Shown piece after piece: positions 25,146-32,895 of a stretch of DNA of 64,000 bases. The notes under the pieces were generated by a model that worked only from the letters and a program-made list of their open reading frames with translations, did no database searches and was not told where the DNA came from. This DNA is from Halobellus clavatus (lineage in GTDB: Archaea; Halobacteriota; Halobacteria; Halobacteriales; Haloferacaceae). The position numbers and the translations under genes are program-made. Location of the stretch: the NCBI RefSeq assembly GCF_900107195.1, contig NZ_FNPB01000004.1:186001-250000 (forward strand), given 5' to 3'. The stretch's first letter is position 1; the number at the start of each line of letters is the position of its first letter.

Positions 25146-26621
25146 GTGCGCAGCACACTTCGCGAGGAGGTGCGCTCAGCCCTGGATGCGTATCCGGGGG
25201 CGCTGGCGCGCCTCGGCATCCTCGACCGCGAGATGGGCGAGGAGATCTTCGACCTCGCGGTCCCGGTGATCGTCACCGGCAGCCTCCGGACGCTCGTTCG
25301 GACCGTCGACTTCTTTATGGTGAGCCTCGCCCTCGGTGCGGCGGCGGTCGCTGCCCTCCAGTTCGGCTTCCAGTACAGCCTCCTCACGCTGGGGATCGGC
25401 CTCGCGCTCGCGAGCGGGACCATCAGCATCGTGTCCCGGTTCACCGGCGCCGGCGAGTCGGCCCGGGCGAACCTTGCCCTGGAGCAGTCGCTGTGGCTGA
25501 CGCTCTGTCTATCGACGCCGTTCGCTGTCGTGGGGTGGGTCTGGCCCGCGCCGTTGATCGACGTGCTGACCGACGATCCGGCAGTCATCGAACTGGGGGG
25601 AACGTACCTGAAGCTGCTGATGATCTCGACGCCGTTTCACTTCTGGACCATCGTCGCCTCCCGCGCGCTCGCCGGCGTCGGGAACACGCGAACGCCGATG
25701 TACATCAGGACCAGTTCGCTCCCCGTGAACACCGCAGTGAACGCCGTGCTCATCTTCGGTCTCGGACCGGTCCCGGCCCTCGGGATCGCGGGGGCTGCAA
25801 TCGGCACGACGGTCGCGAACGTCCTCCAGGCGGCGCTCTTTACCGCCGCGTTCTTCTCCGGACGGTACGGCCTCGAACTGTCGCTCTCGGGGCCGCACGT
25901 CGATCGCTCGATTATGCGCGAGATCGTCCGAGTGAGCCTCCCGGTTTCGGGCTCCCAACTCGCGACGATCGCGGCGCGATTCCCCTTCCTGTTCATCCTC
26001 GGAACGCTGGGAACGAACGTCGTCGCCGCCTACGCGATCGGCCGGCGGATCGTGACCCTGGCGCGGATGCCGGCGTGGGGCTACGCCACGGCGTCGAGCA
26101 CGCTCGTCGGACAGGCGCTGGGCGACGAAGACGATGCGTCCGCAGAGCGGTACGGGTGGCAAAGCGTCAGGATCTCGCTCGCCACGGGCGTCATTCTCGG
26201 ATCGCTGATCGTCGTCGGCGCACGCCCGCTGGCGCTGCTCTTCGGCGCAGACGACGTTGGACTCACGGTGACGTTCATCTACGTCTTCAGCGCCGCGGTC
26301 GTCGGCTTCAGCATCAGTCGCACCTTCCAGGGCGCGCTTCGGGGTGCGGGCGACACCCGAATCCCGTTCTACGCGTCGCTGATCGGCAACTACCTGATCC
26401 GCCTCCCGATCGCGGCGCTGGCGCTGTCGGGCAGCGTCACCGTCGGTCTCCTCGGGGTGTCGATCGCGCCGGGACTGGGGCTGGGACTGACCGCGGTCTA
26501 CGTCTCCGTCTGGGCGGACATCTACGCCCGAGCCGCGATCAACTGGGGCCGGTACCGCTCGGATCGGTGGAAGGAGATCGGCCGCGCCGGCGTCGCCAGG
26601 GCCCGGGCGGGGGCGGACTGA
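25146..26621 (+). CDS. MATE-family multidrug/toxin efflux transporter
   Basis: The 491-residue membrane protein has about 12 hydrophobic helices in two similar halves, with MATE segments such as FDLAVPVIVTGSLRTLVRTV near 35 and RALAGVGNTRTPMYI near 180. The second-half equivalent is FQGALRGAGDTRIPFYASLI near 395. MATE proteins export cationic or organic compounds using a proton or sodium gradient, the likely coupling ion in a halophile being sodium. GTG 25146 was chosen because a CTATTTA box lies about 30 bases upstream and the preceding frame crosses the hydrolase remnant. It may relieve toxicity of aldehydes or aromatics handled nearby. Confidence 0.88.
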   Translation: MRSTLREEVRSALDAYPGALARLGILDREMGEEIFDLAVPVIVTGSLRTLVRTVDFFMVSLALGAAAVAALQFGFQYSLLTLGIGLALASGTISIVSRFTGAGESARANLALEQSLWLTLCLSTPFAVVGWVWPAPLIDVLTDDPAVIELGGTYLKLLMISTPFHFWTIVASRALAGVGNTRTPMYIRTSSLPVNTAVNAVLIFGLGPVPALGIAGAAIGTTVANVLQAALFTAAFFSGRYGLELSLSGPHVDRSIMREIVRVSLPVSGSQLATIAARFPFLFILGTLGTNVVAAYAIGRRIVTLARMPAWGYATASSTLVGQALGDEDDASAERYGWQSVRISLATGVILGSLIVVGARPLALLFGADDVGLTVTFIYVFSAAVVGFSISRTFQGALRGAGDTRIPFYASLIGNYLIRLPIAALALSGSVTVGLLGVSIAPGLGLGLTAVYVSVWADIYARAAINWGRYRSDRWKEIGRAGVARARAGAD

Positions 26622-26670
26622 CCCGTCTGTAGAGAAAAATTATTACCAACCCGGCCGAAAGCAGTTGTCG

Positions 26671-27519
26671 ATGGCCTATCAGGGATACGCGGACTACTTC
26701 GAGAAACCGGTAATCATCAGTGTCGCTCCCACGGGCGGGATGCACGGCAAGGAGGCGAACCCGAACCTCCCCGAACAACCCGAAGAGATCGCCGCTGACG
26801 TCCGGGCGTGCGAGGAAGCCGGCGCGTCGATCGTCCACGTTCACGCACGCGACGAGAACGGCGACCCGACCAAGGATCCGGCGAAGTTCCAGGAACTCCG
26901 CGAGATCATCGACGAGCGGTGTGACGACATCATCGTGAACTTCACCACCGGCGGCGGCAACGACCGCGAGGGACGCATCCGCCCGGTACTGGAGACCGAA
27001 CCGACACCCGACCTCGCGACGGTCGACCTCGGCCCGCTCAACACCCGCGGTGACACGGTCGCGATAAACACCCGCGTGCAGAACGAGGAGTACGTCCGCC
27101 GGATGCACGACCACAACGTCAAGCCCGAACTCGAGGTGTTCGGTCCCGGGCACCTCACAGAGGTGCACCACCTCGTCGACGAGGAGATGCTCGAAGAGCC
27201 GTTCTGGACCACGCTGATCCTCGGGATGCAGACGGGGACGATTCCGGAGCCGCGAAATCTGATCAATCTGATCGACAACCTCCCGGACGGAGCGGAGTGG
27301 CAGTGTATGGCGATCGGTCGCCACCAACTGCCGCTCACCACGATGGCGATGATCCTCGGCGGCCACGTCCGCGTGGGGATGGAGGACAACGTCTACTTCC
27401 GGAAGGGCGAACTCGTCGAGAGCAACGCACAACTGGTCGAGCGCACTGCCGCGATCGCCGACCAGCTTGACCGCCCGATCGCCTCGACCGAAGAGACCCG
27501 AGAGATGCTGAACCTCTGA
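26671..27519 (+). CDS. beta-keto acid cleavage enzyme (BKACE, DUF849 family)
   Basis: The 282-residue TIM-barrel protein has the zinc-binding HVHAR motif (H56, H58) after VAPTGGMHGK at 18-27, and the C-terminal GGHVRVGMEDN with E238, the third ligand. These are the hallmarks of the family of 3-keto-5-aminohexanoate cleavage enzyme. Members condense a beta-keto acid with acetyl-CoA to give acetoacetate and a new acyl-CoA. ATG 26671 is used; a TTG two codons earlier is possible. An AAATTATT box lies about 30 bases upstream. It stands alone, and the keto-acid substrate is not evident. Confidence 0.88.
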   Translation: MAYQGYADYFEKPVIISVAPTGGMHGKEANPNLPEQPEEIAADVRACEEAGASIVHVHARDENGDPTKDPAKFQELREIIDERCDDIIVNFTTGGGNDREGRIRPVLETEPTPDLATVDLGPLNTRGDTVAINTRVQNEEYVRRMHDHNVKPELEVFGPGHLTEVHHLVDEEMLEEPFWTTLILGMQTGTIPEPRNLINLIDNLPDGAEWQCMAIGRHQLPLTTMAMILGGHVRVGMEDNVYFRKGELVESNAQLVERTAAIADQLDRPIASTEETREMLNL

Positions 27520-27942
27520 GGCCGGCCGGTCGTCGATCGCTCGGCACCACAGCGACAATACTGCCAGATCGACGAGTCCCAGACGGGCTGCACGCCCGTC
27601 ACCGAGTACGGACGACACGAGGGCCGGACTCGTCACGGCATACGTCGACGAGAGCTGTTTCACGATCGAAGACGTCGCGGATCACACCGTCGCCGACGCG
27701 ATAGTCTTCGAAGAGGGATGCGAGTCGGTCGACAACGAGACCAGAGTCACGTGACTGTGCCGTTCGACCGCAGGACGTCCGCGATTCGCATTTCGATTGA
27801 CCGCAGCACGTCCGCGATTCGCGTTCCGACCGATTGCACCACTTCCGCGGTGTGCGTCTCGCTCGACAGTCTCCGATTGCTTCCTCGTGATCCACGGACA
27901 GAGAACGAGTGAGGTGCGGAAGAGAGAGATCCGACGTCGAGG
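27520..27942. other. non-coding gap of 423 bases
   Basis: No convincing gene lies between BKACE and the ABC permease. The plus strand near 27606-27753 carries a short acidic coding-like frame (GLVTAYVDESCFTIEDVADH and on, ending at TGA 27751-27753) without a start codon, perhaps a relic. The right part holds three 33-base repeats, listed separately. Confidence 0.4.
27763..27861. repeat. three tandem 33-base imperfect direct repeats
   Basis: Units begin at 27763, 27796 and 27829. The first two differ at only a few positions (core CCGCAGGACGTCCGCGATTC against CCGCAGCACGTCCGCGATTC); the third is more diverged. The 33-base period equals 11 codons, so both strands encode 11-residue repeats; the minus strand gives RIADVLRS repeated, an amphipathic hendecad-like pattern. 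It may be a decayed coiled-coil gene piece. Confidence 0.6.
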
Positions 27943-28926
27943 CTATTCGCCCTCGATGGTGATGCGCGGGTCGATGATGGTGTAGAAGATGTCGACCAGG
28001 AAGTTCCCAGCCACGATCCAGATGGCGATGATGAGGAACATAAACTGGATGACCGGCGTGTCGCGCGCGAACACCGAGGTGAGCAACAGTTGTCCAATAC
28101 CGGGCCAGTTGAAGACGATCTCGATGAGGACCAGTCCGCTGATGGAGGTGGCGGTCACCGCCGGCAGGACCGTGATGACCGGCAGGGAGGCGTGTTCCAT
28201 CACGTGCCGGAACCGGGTCCACCTACCGAGGCCCAGGAGCCGCTGATAGACGGCGAACTCCTGGTTGCGGACCTCGACGACGCTCCCCCGCATCACCAGC
28301 GTGGGGTAGTACATATACTTGATAACGACCGTGACGAACGGCAGCGTGTAGTGGTACCAGAAGCTCTCGGTGAGGTATATCTGCCATCCGGGGTTGTTGG
28401 TCACGACCTCGATCGACGCGATACTGCCTGATGGGAACCAACCCAGGGCCGACGAGAAGATAGCGATCAGCAGGATGCCGATGAAGAAGTCCGGCGTCGT
28501 CCCGATGATGTTCGGCGGGATGATCCCGTACTTCTCGAGAGTGCTCCCGGGGTTGGTTCCGAGCAGGGCGCCGTACAGCGAGCCGATGACGAAGGCCGTC
28601 AGGACGCCGGGCAGGGCCAGGATCATCGAGTTGCGCAGCGCGGGCGCGACGACGTCGATGACCGGCTTGCTGAACTGTCGGGACATCCCGGCGTTTCCGG
28701 TGAGCATATTGCCCATCCACGTCAGGTACTGGATGTAGATGGGTTCATCGAGGCCCCACGCCTCGCGGACCGCCTCGACCTGTTCTGGCGACGCCCCCTG
28801 CTGGAGGAGGAGCGTCGCGTAGTCTCCCGGCATCAACCGGAAGGAGAAGAACAGGAACGTGGCGATGGCGAACACCAGCAGTATCGACACCACCATCCGC
28901 CTGGCGTAGTAGTAGAGTTGACTCAT
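27943..28926 (-). CDS. ABC transporter permease, DppB/OppB type
   Basis: The 327-residue membrane protein has the DppB layout: an N-terminal helix, a periplasmic segment with the MPGDYATLLLQQGAS region, then five further helices. The EAA-like cytoplasmic loop YQRLLGLGRWTRFRHVMEHA lies near 240 and VLIEIVFNWPGIGQLL near 275. It forms the channel with the DppC-type partner at 31075. Its start overlaps the stop of the ATPase gene by four bases (28923-28926), so it is translated after it. This puts DppB last in the operon, not first as usual. Confidence 0.9.
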   Translation of the reverse strand: MSQLYYYARRMVVSILLVFAIATFLFFSFRLMPGDYATLLLQQGASPEQVEAVREAWGLDEPIYIQYLTWMGNMLTGNAGMSRQFSKPVIDVVAPALRNSMILALPGVLTAFVIGSLYGALLGTNPGSTLEKYGIIPPNIIGTTPDFFIGILLIAIFSSALGWFPSGSIASIEVVTNNPGWQIYLTESFWYHYTLPFVTVVIKYMYYPTLVMRGSVVEVRNQEFAVYQRLLGLGRWTRFRHVMEHASLPVITVLPAVTATSISGLVLIEIVFNWPGIGQLLLTSVFARDTPVIQFMFLIIAIWIVAGNFLVDIFYTIIDPRITIEGE

Positions 28927-31073
28927 CGCTGCTCACCCCCGTCGCTGATGGCGGCCGCAGGCGCGTCGGCGACCTTCTCGACCTCGGCGTACTCCTCGTG
29001 GTCGTAGTGAAGGTGGCAGGCCGTCTGGTGGTCGTCGCCGTCGACGTCGACGTAGGCCGGTTTCGTGTCGCAGATGTCCATCCGGTCGGGACACCGGTCC
29101 TTGAACCGACAACCCCCGGGGAGGTCCGTCGCATCGCCCGGCGTTCCGGGCAGTTCCGCCCACTCCCGCTTGTGGTGCGGGTCGGGCACTGGGATGGCCT
29201 GCAACAGCGACCTGGTGTAGGGGTGCTTGGCCTCGTTGAGGAGTTCCATCGTCGGCGCGCTCTCGACCAGGCGGCCGAGGTACATCACGTTGACCCGGTC
29301 ACAGACGTACGAGACCGTCGAGAGGTCGTGAGAGATGTACAACATCGATACGCCGTACTCGTTGGTCAGGTCGTTGAGCAGGTCGAGGACCGACGCCTGG
29401 GTCGACACGTCGAGCATCGACACCGGCTCGTCGGCCAGGATGACGTCCGGTTCGAGGATGAGCGCGCGGGCGATGGCGACTCGCTGTTTCTCACCCCCGG
29501 AGAGCTGTGACTCGCTCCGGTCGATGTACTGCTCGGCGGGCGTGAGCCGCACCTGTTCGAGGATGTCCAGGACCCGTTCCTCGCTGCGCTCCATATTGTG
29601 GATGCGCAGGGGCTCCATCAGCGTCTCCCGGACCGTGAAGTGCGGATTGAGGGTGTTGAAGGGGTCCTGGAGGATGATCTGGACCCGCCGGCGGAACTCC
29701 TTCCAGTCGCTCTTATCGAACTCGGAGACCGGGTCGCCATCGAACAGTATCTCGCCGTCGGTGGGGGGGTACTTCCCCATAATCGTCTGGAGCAGCGTCG
29801 ACTTCCCACAGCCACTCTCACCGATGACGCCTTGGATCTGGTTGCTCTTCAGTTCGAGGTCGACTCCGTCGACGGCCCGGACCGGTTCGTCCTCCTCGCC
29901 GAAGAATCGGGACTTGATGCTGTCGATGATGTTGGTCGACTGATCGAAGTGCTTGTGGAGGCCGTCCAGTTCGAGGACGGTCTCTTCGTCACCGCCCCGG
30001 TCGGCGTCCGCCGAGGCGCCCTTCGCGATTGGGTTCTCGCCCGCGGCCCCGCCCGTCTGATCGCGCTCGCTGAGGTATTCAGCGGCGAGTTCTTCCATCT
30101 CGTCGCTCCGGATGCAGGCGACCTCGTGGTCATCGTCGTTGTCGGGCACGTCTTCGAGGGGCGGTGCCCCCTCCCAGCATTCACGTTCCGCCCACGGGCA
30201 GCGGTCCGCGAACGTACAGAAATCGACCTCTTCCTCCTGAAGCGAGGGGGGAGTCCCCTCGATGCCTTCGAGTTTCCGATTGGGGTACCGGATGTCGGGG
30301 AACGCCCGCTGGAGGAGCGTCGTGTAGGGGTGACGGGACTCGTCGAAGAGGGCCTCTGTCGATCCCTGCTCGGCGATCTGTCCGCCGTGCATCACCGCCA
30401 TCGAGTTACACATCTCGAAGACGACGGCGATGTCGTGGGTGATGAACAGCAGGCTGAAGTCCCGTATCTCCCGCAGTTCGTCGAGGTGTTTGAGGAACTG
30501 GTCCTGCATAATCACGTCGAGCGCCGTCGTGGGCTCGTCCGCGATGATCATCGAGGGTTCGAGCAGGAGCGAGAAGGCGATGATGGCCCGCTGTTTCATC
30601 CCGCCGGAGAACTGGTGGGGGTAGTCGTGGACCCGCGATTCGGGGAGGCCGACGACGTCGAACAGCTCTTTGAGCTTGTTGACGGCCTTCTCCTCCGACC
30701 AGTCGGTGTGTGCCTCCGCGACCTCGATGGCCTGCTCGCTGATGCGCGCGAGGGGATTGAGGCTGTTCATCGCCGACTGGGGAATCACGGCGATCTCCTT
30801 CCAGCGTATCTTCTCGTTGTACTCCTTCTCGGAGAGGTCTTGGATCTCCTCGCCGCGGTACTTGACCGTCCCGTCGGTGATCCCCCCGTTGGCGTCCAGC
30901 GAGTTCGTGACCGCCTGTGCGAGCGTCGACTTCCCGCAGCCGCTCTCTCCGACCAGCCCGAAGTACTCGTTGGGGTCGATGCTGATCGAAGCGTCCGTGA
31001 CCGCGCGGAGATCGCCGCTGTTCGTCTGATACGTGATGTCTAGGCCTTCGATCTCGAGGAGTGGTTCCGTCAT
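28923..31073 (-). CDS. ABC transporter with two fused ATPase domains (DppD-DppF type)
   Basis: This 716-residue protein contains two complete nucleotide-binding domains. The first has Walker A GESGCGKST at 42-50, signature FSGGMKQR and Walker B IIADEPTTALD. The second has Walker A GESGCGKST near 418, LSGGEKQR and ILADEPVSMLD. Each half ends in the oligopeptide-family extension with a Cys cluster: CTFADRCPWAEREC...AC, and CRFKDRCPDRMDIC...AC. Separate DppD and DppF genes are the norm, so this is a fusion. ATG 31073 is preferred because it lies one base after the upstream stop; a GTG three codons earlier is possible. It energises import of the peptide-like solute. Confidence 0.9.
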   Translation of the reverse strand: MTEPLLEIEGLDITYQTNSGDLRAVTDASISIDPNEYFGLVGESGCGKSTLAQAVTNSLDANGGITDGTVKYRGEEIQDLSEKEYNEKIRWKEIAVIPQSAMNSLNPLARISEQAIEVAEAHTDWSEEKAVNKLKELFDVVGLPESRVHDYPHQFSGGMKQRAIIAFSLLLEPSMIIADEPTTALDVIMQDQFLKHLDELREIRDFSLLFITHDIAVVFEMCNSMAVMHGGQIAEQGSTEALFDESRHPYTTLLQRAFPDIRYPNRKLEGIEGTPPSLQEEEVDFCTFADRCPWAERECWEGAPPLEDVPDNDDDHEVACIRSDEMEELAAEYLSERDQTGGAAGENPIAKGASADADRGGDEETVLELDGLHKHFDQSTNIIDSIKSRFFGEEDEPVRAVDGVDLELKSNQIQGVIGESGCGKSTLLQTIMGKYPPTDGEILFDGDPVSEFDKSDWKEFRRRVQIILQDPFNTLNPHFTVRETLMEPLRIHNMERSEERVLDILEQVRLTPAEQYIDRSESQLSGGEKQRVAIARALILEPDVILADEPVSMLDVSTQASVLDLLNDLTNEYGVSMLYISHDLSTVSYVCDRVNVMYLGRLVESAPTMELLNEAKHPYTRSLLQAIPVPDPHHKREWAELPGTPGDATDLPGGCRFKDRCPDRMDICDTKPAYVDVDGDDHQTACHLHYDHEEYAEVEKVADAPAAAISDGGEQR

Positions 31074-31074
31074 A

Positions 31075-31983
31075 TTAGCCACCGAATTCGGAGACGTTTG
31101 TTTCGTGCACGCGCTCGTAGCCGCGGCCGAGCATAAAGATGCACAGCACGGTCAGCGAGATTGCGAACCCGGAGGTGAACGACCACCACCACGCCGAGGC
31201 GATGTACCCCGAGTTGTAGGCGTTGCGAAGCATCAGCCCCCAGGAGGGGACGCCCAGATCAGCGAACCCGATGAAGGCCAGCGACGCGCTGATGATGATC
31301 GTGAGACCGGTCCCCAGCGAGAAGAAGAGGACGATCATTCCACCGAGGTTCGGGAGGATGTGCCGGGTGATGATGTACCGGTCGCTCGCCCCGAGCATCT
31401 GGGCTGCCCGGACGTGTTCCCGTTCGCGTATCTGGAGGACCTGTGACCGGAAGACGCGGGCGTTGTTCCGCCACAGCAGGCACCCGATGATGAGGATGGT
31501 CGTCCAGGTGCCGACGCCGAAGTACGCCGCGAGGACGATCGCGGTCGGGATGAGGGGAATGCCGAATGCGAAGTCCGTGACACGCATGAGGATGTCGTCG
31601 ACGCGGCCGCCGTAGTACCCCGCGCTGACGCCGATGGCGACGCCGATAGTGACGACGAGCGCACCGCCAAGGAGGCCGGTGAACAGCGTCGGACGCGCCC
31701 CGTACAGGAGACGGCTGAACACGTCTTGTCCTCGTGAGGTGGTGCCGAGCGGGTGCTCGACCGACGGCGGCTGGAGTTCGAGGACGCCACCGCTCTCAGC
31801 GAAGAATATCTCGTCTGGCTGATAGGGGGCGATGGACGGTCCGAACAGCGCGAGGAACAGCACGAACAGGAACCCGAGGAGGAACGCGACGGTGAGCCTG
31901 TCCGAGAGGTACAGTCGCAGTGACGAGCGGAGGTTGCGGAGCAGATAGTGGTCCGTTATCCTGCTGATGCTACTAAGTATCAT
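31075..31983 (-). CDS. ABC transporter permease, DppC/OppC type
   Basis: The 302-residue membrane protein starts with a cytoplasmic helix, then the first membrane span and the DppC-type periplasmic loop with HPLGTTSRGQDVFSRLLYGA near 78. The EAA-like loop REHVRAAQMLGASDRYIITR is near 190, and FIGFADLGVPSWGLMLRNA near 240. The stop lies one base from the ATPase start. It is the first gene of the permease/ATPase unit. A thioredoxin-like gene separates it from the binding-protein gene. Confidence 0.9.
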   Translation of the reverse strand: MILSSISRITDHYLLRNLRSSLRLYLSDRLTVAFLLGFLFVLFLALFGPSIAPYQPDEIFFAESGGVLELQPPSVEHPLGTTSRGQDVFSRLLYGARPTLFTGLLGGALVVTIGVAIGVSAGYYGGRVDDILMRVTDFAFGIPLIPTAIVLAAYFGVGTWTTILIIGCLLWRNNARVFRSQVLQIREREHVRAAQMLGASDRYIITRHILPNLGGMIVLFFSLGTGLTIIISASLAFIGFADLGVPSWGLMLRNAYNSGYIASAWWWSFTSGFAISLTVLCIFMLGRGYERVHETNVSEFGG

Positions 31984-32112
31984 GGTCCCTCATGACGCAT
32001 TCATACTTGTAGGAGGACATAACTCTTTCCAATAGTGAGGGTGACGAGCGCCAGACACCGTCGCGCGGAGGCACGGTTTCGAGCGGTCCGCCGCGCTGAC
32101 TGACGGCCCGCG

Positions 32113-32793
32113 CTACGTCTCGATGTCTTCGACGAGGAGGGCGATCTCTTGGCGCAACGCGTCGATGCCGGGGTTGCCCACGAACCGGGACTCGACGGTC
32201 GAACCCGAGAAGAAGAGGACCGTCGGCGCGGCACCGACCTCGTACTCCTCGCGGAGCAACTCGACGTTGTCGGGCCCGTAGACGGCGCCGAGGCCGACCG
32301 ACTCCGGAATGGCCCCGTCGTGGCGGAGGGCAGAGAGGTCCTCGCGGACTGCCGCACAGGGCTCGCAGTCCTTCCGCCAGAAGTAGAGGACGGAGGCGGG
32401 CTGGCTCTGCGTAAACGGTGCGATCTCCTCGCCCGAGAGGGCGACGAACCCGGCGGGAAGGTTCGGGTCCCCGTCCGCTGTTTCGGTCCGTTCGAGCGAG
32501 AGGGCGACGTGGACGCTGGTCGCTTGGTCGAGGCTGTCACACGTTTCCCAGACGGCTATGGCGTCCCCGAGCGTGCGCCTGTCGATTTCTTCGACGTCGA
32601 AGTCGGTGCCGTCGACGTATCCTTCGACCTGCTCCCGGAACGTCTCGTCGTCGAGGTCTGCCACGCGCTCCCGGCACTCGTCCCGGGCCTGACGGAACGC
32701 GTCGGTAAACCGGAGGTTCTCCGCCGACTCCTCGAATAGCCCTTCCTCCCGAAGCAGTTCGTAGAGTTCCTCAGGGTCGGTACTGGTGCTCAT
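32113..32793 (-). CDS. thioredoxin-like domain protein
   Basis: The 226-residue cytoplasmic protein has an acidic helical N-terminal part (1-130) of no known family. A thioredoxin fold follows: ASVLYFWRKDCEPCAAVRED with C143 and C146, and the cis-Pro strand GAAPTVLFFSG near 190. The CEPC active site differs from the classic CGPC. A TGTTTATCC box at 32814-32822, about 25 bases upstream, supports ATG 32793 and a separate promoter. It sits between the binding-protein and permease genes of the ABC importer but has no signal peptide, so a direct role in transport is doubtful. Confidence 0.8.
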   Translation of the reverse strand: MSTSTDPEELYELLREEGLFEESAENLRFTDAFRQARDECRERVADLDDETFREQVEGYVDGTDFDVEEIDRRTLGDAIAVWETCDSLDQATSVHVALSLERTETADGDPNLPAGFVALSGEEIAPFTQSQPASVLYFWRKDCEPCAAVREDLSALRHDGAIPESVGLGAVYGPDNVELLREEYEVGAAPTVLFFSGSTVESRFVGNPGIDALRQEIALLVEDIET

Positions 32794-32840
32794 ACACGGG
32801 GGTATCGTGGCACGGATAAACATCTTTCCCGCGGAACGGA

Positions 32841-32850
32841 GAAAAAATAC
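32841..32850 (-). terminator. oligo-T terminator after the binding-protein gene
   Basis: GTATTTTTTC on the minus strand lies about 45 bases after the stop at 32896 and before the promoter of the thioredoxin-like gene. T-runs are the usual archaeal terminators, so the two genes probably form separate units. Confidence 0.45.
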
Positions 32851-32895
32851 CGCGAAACGGACGAGCGAGACGATCGGTTTGTCCTTGCGGTCAGG

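Noticed and set aside
27763-27861. CRISPR array
   Set aside because: The 33-base units are directly adjacent without spacers, only three in number, and diverge between copies.
27747-27890. Small coiled-coil gene on the minus strand (RIADVLRS repeats)
   Set aside because: There is no start codon near the repeat and the frame runs back into the antisense of the permease gene; kept only as a repeat and possible relic.
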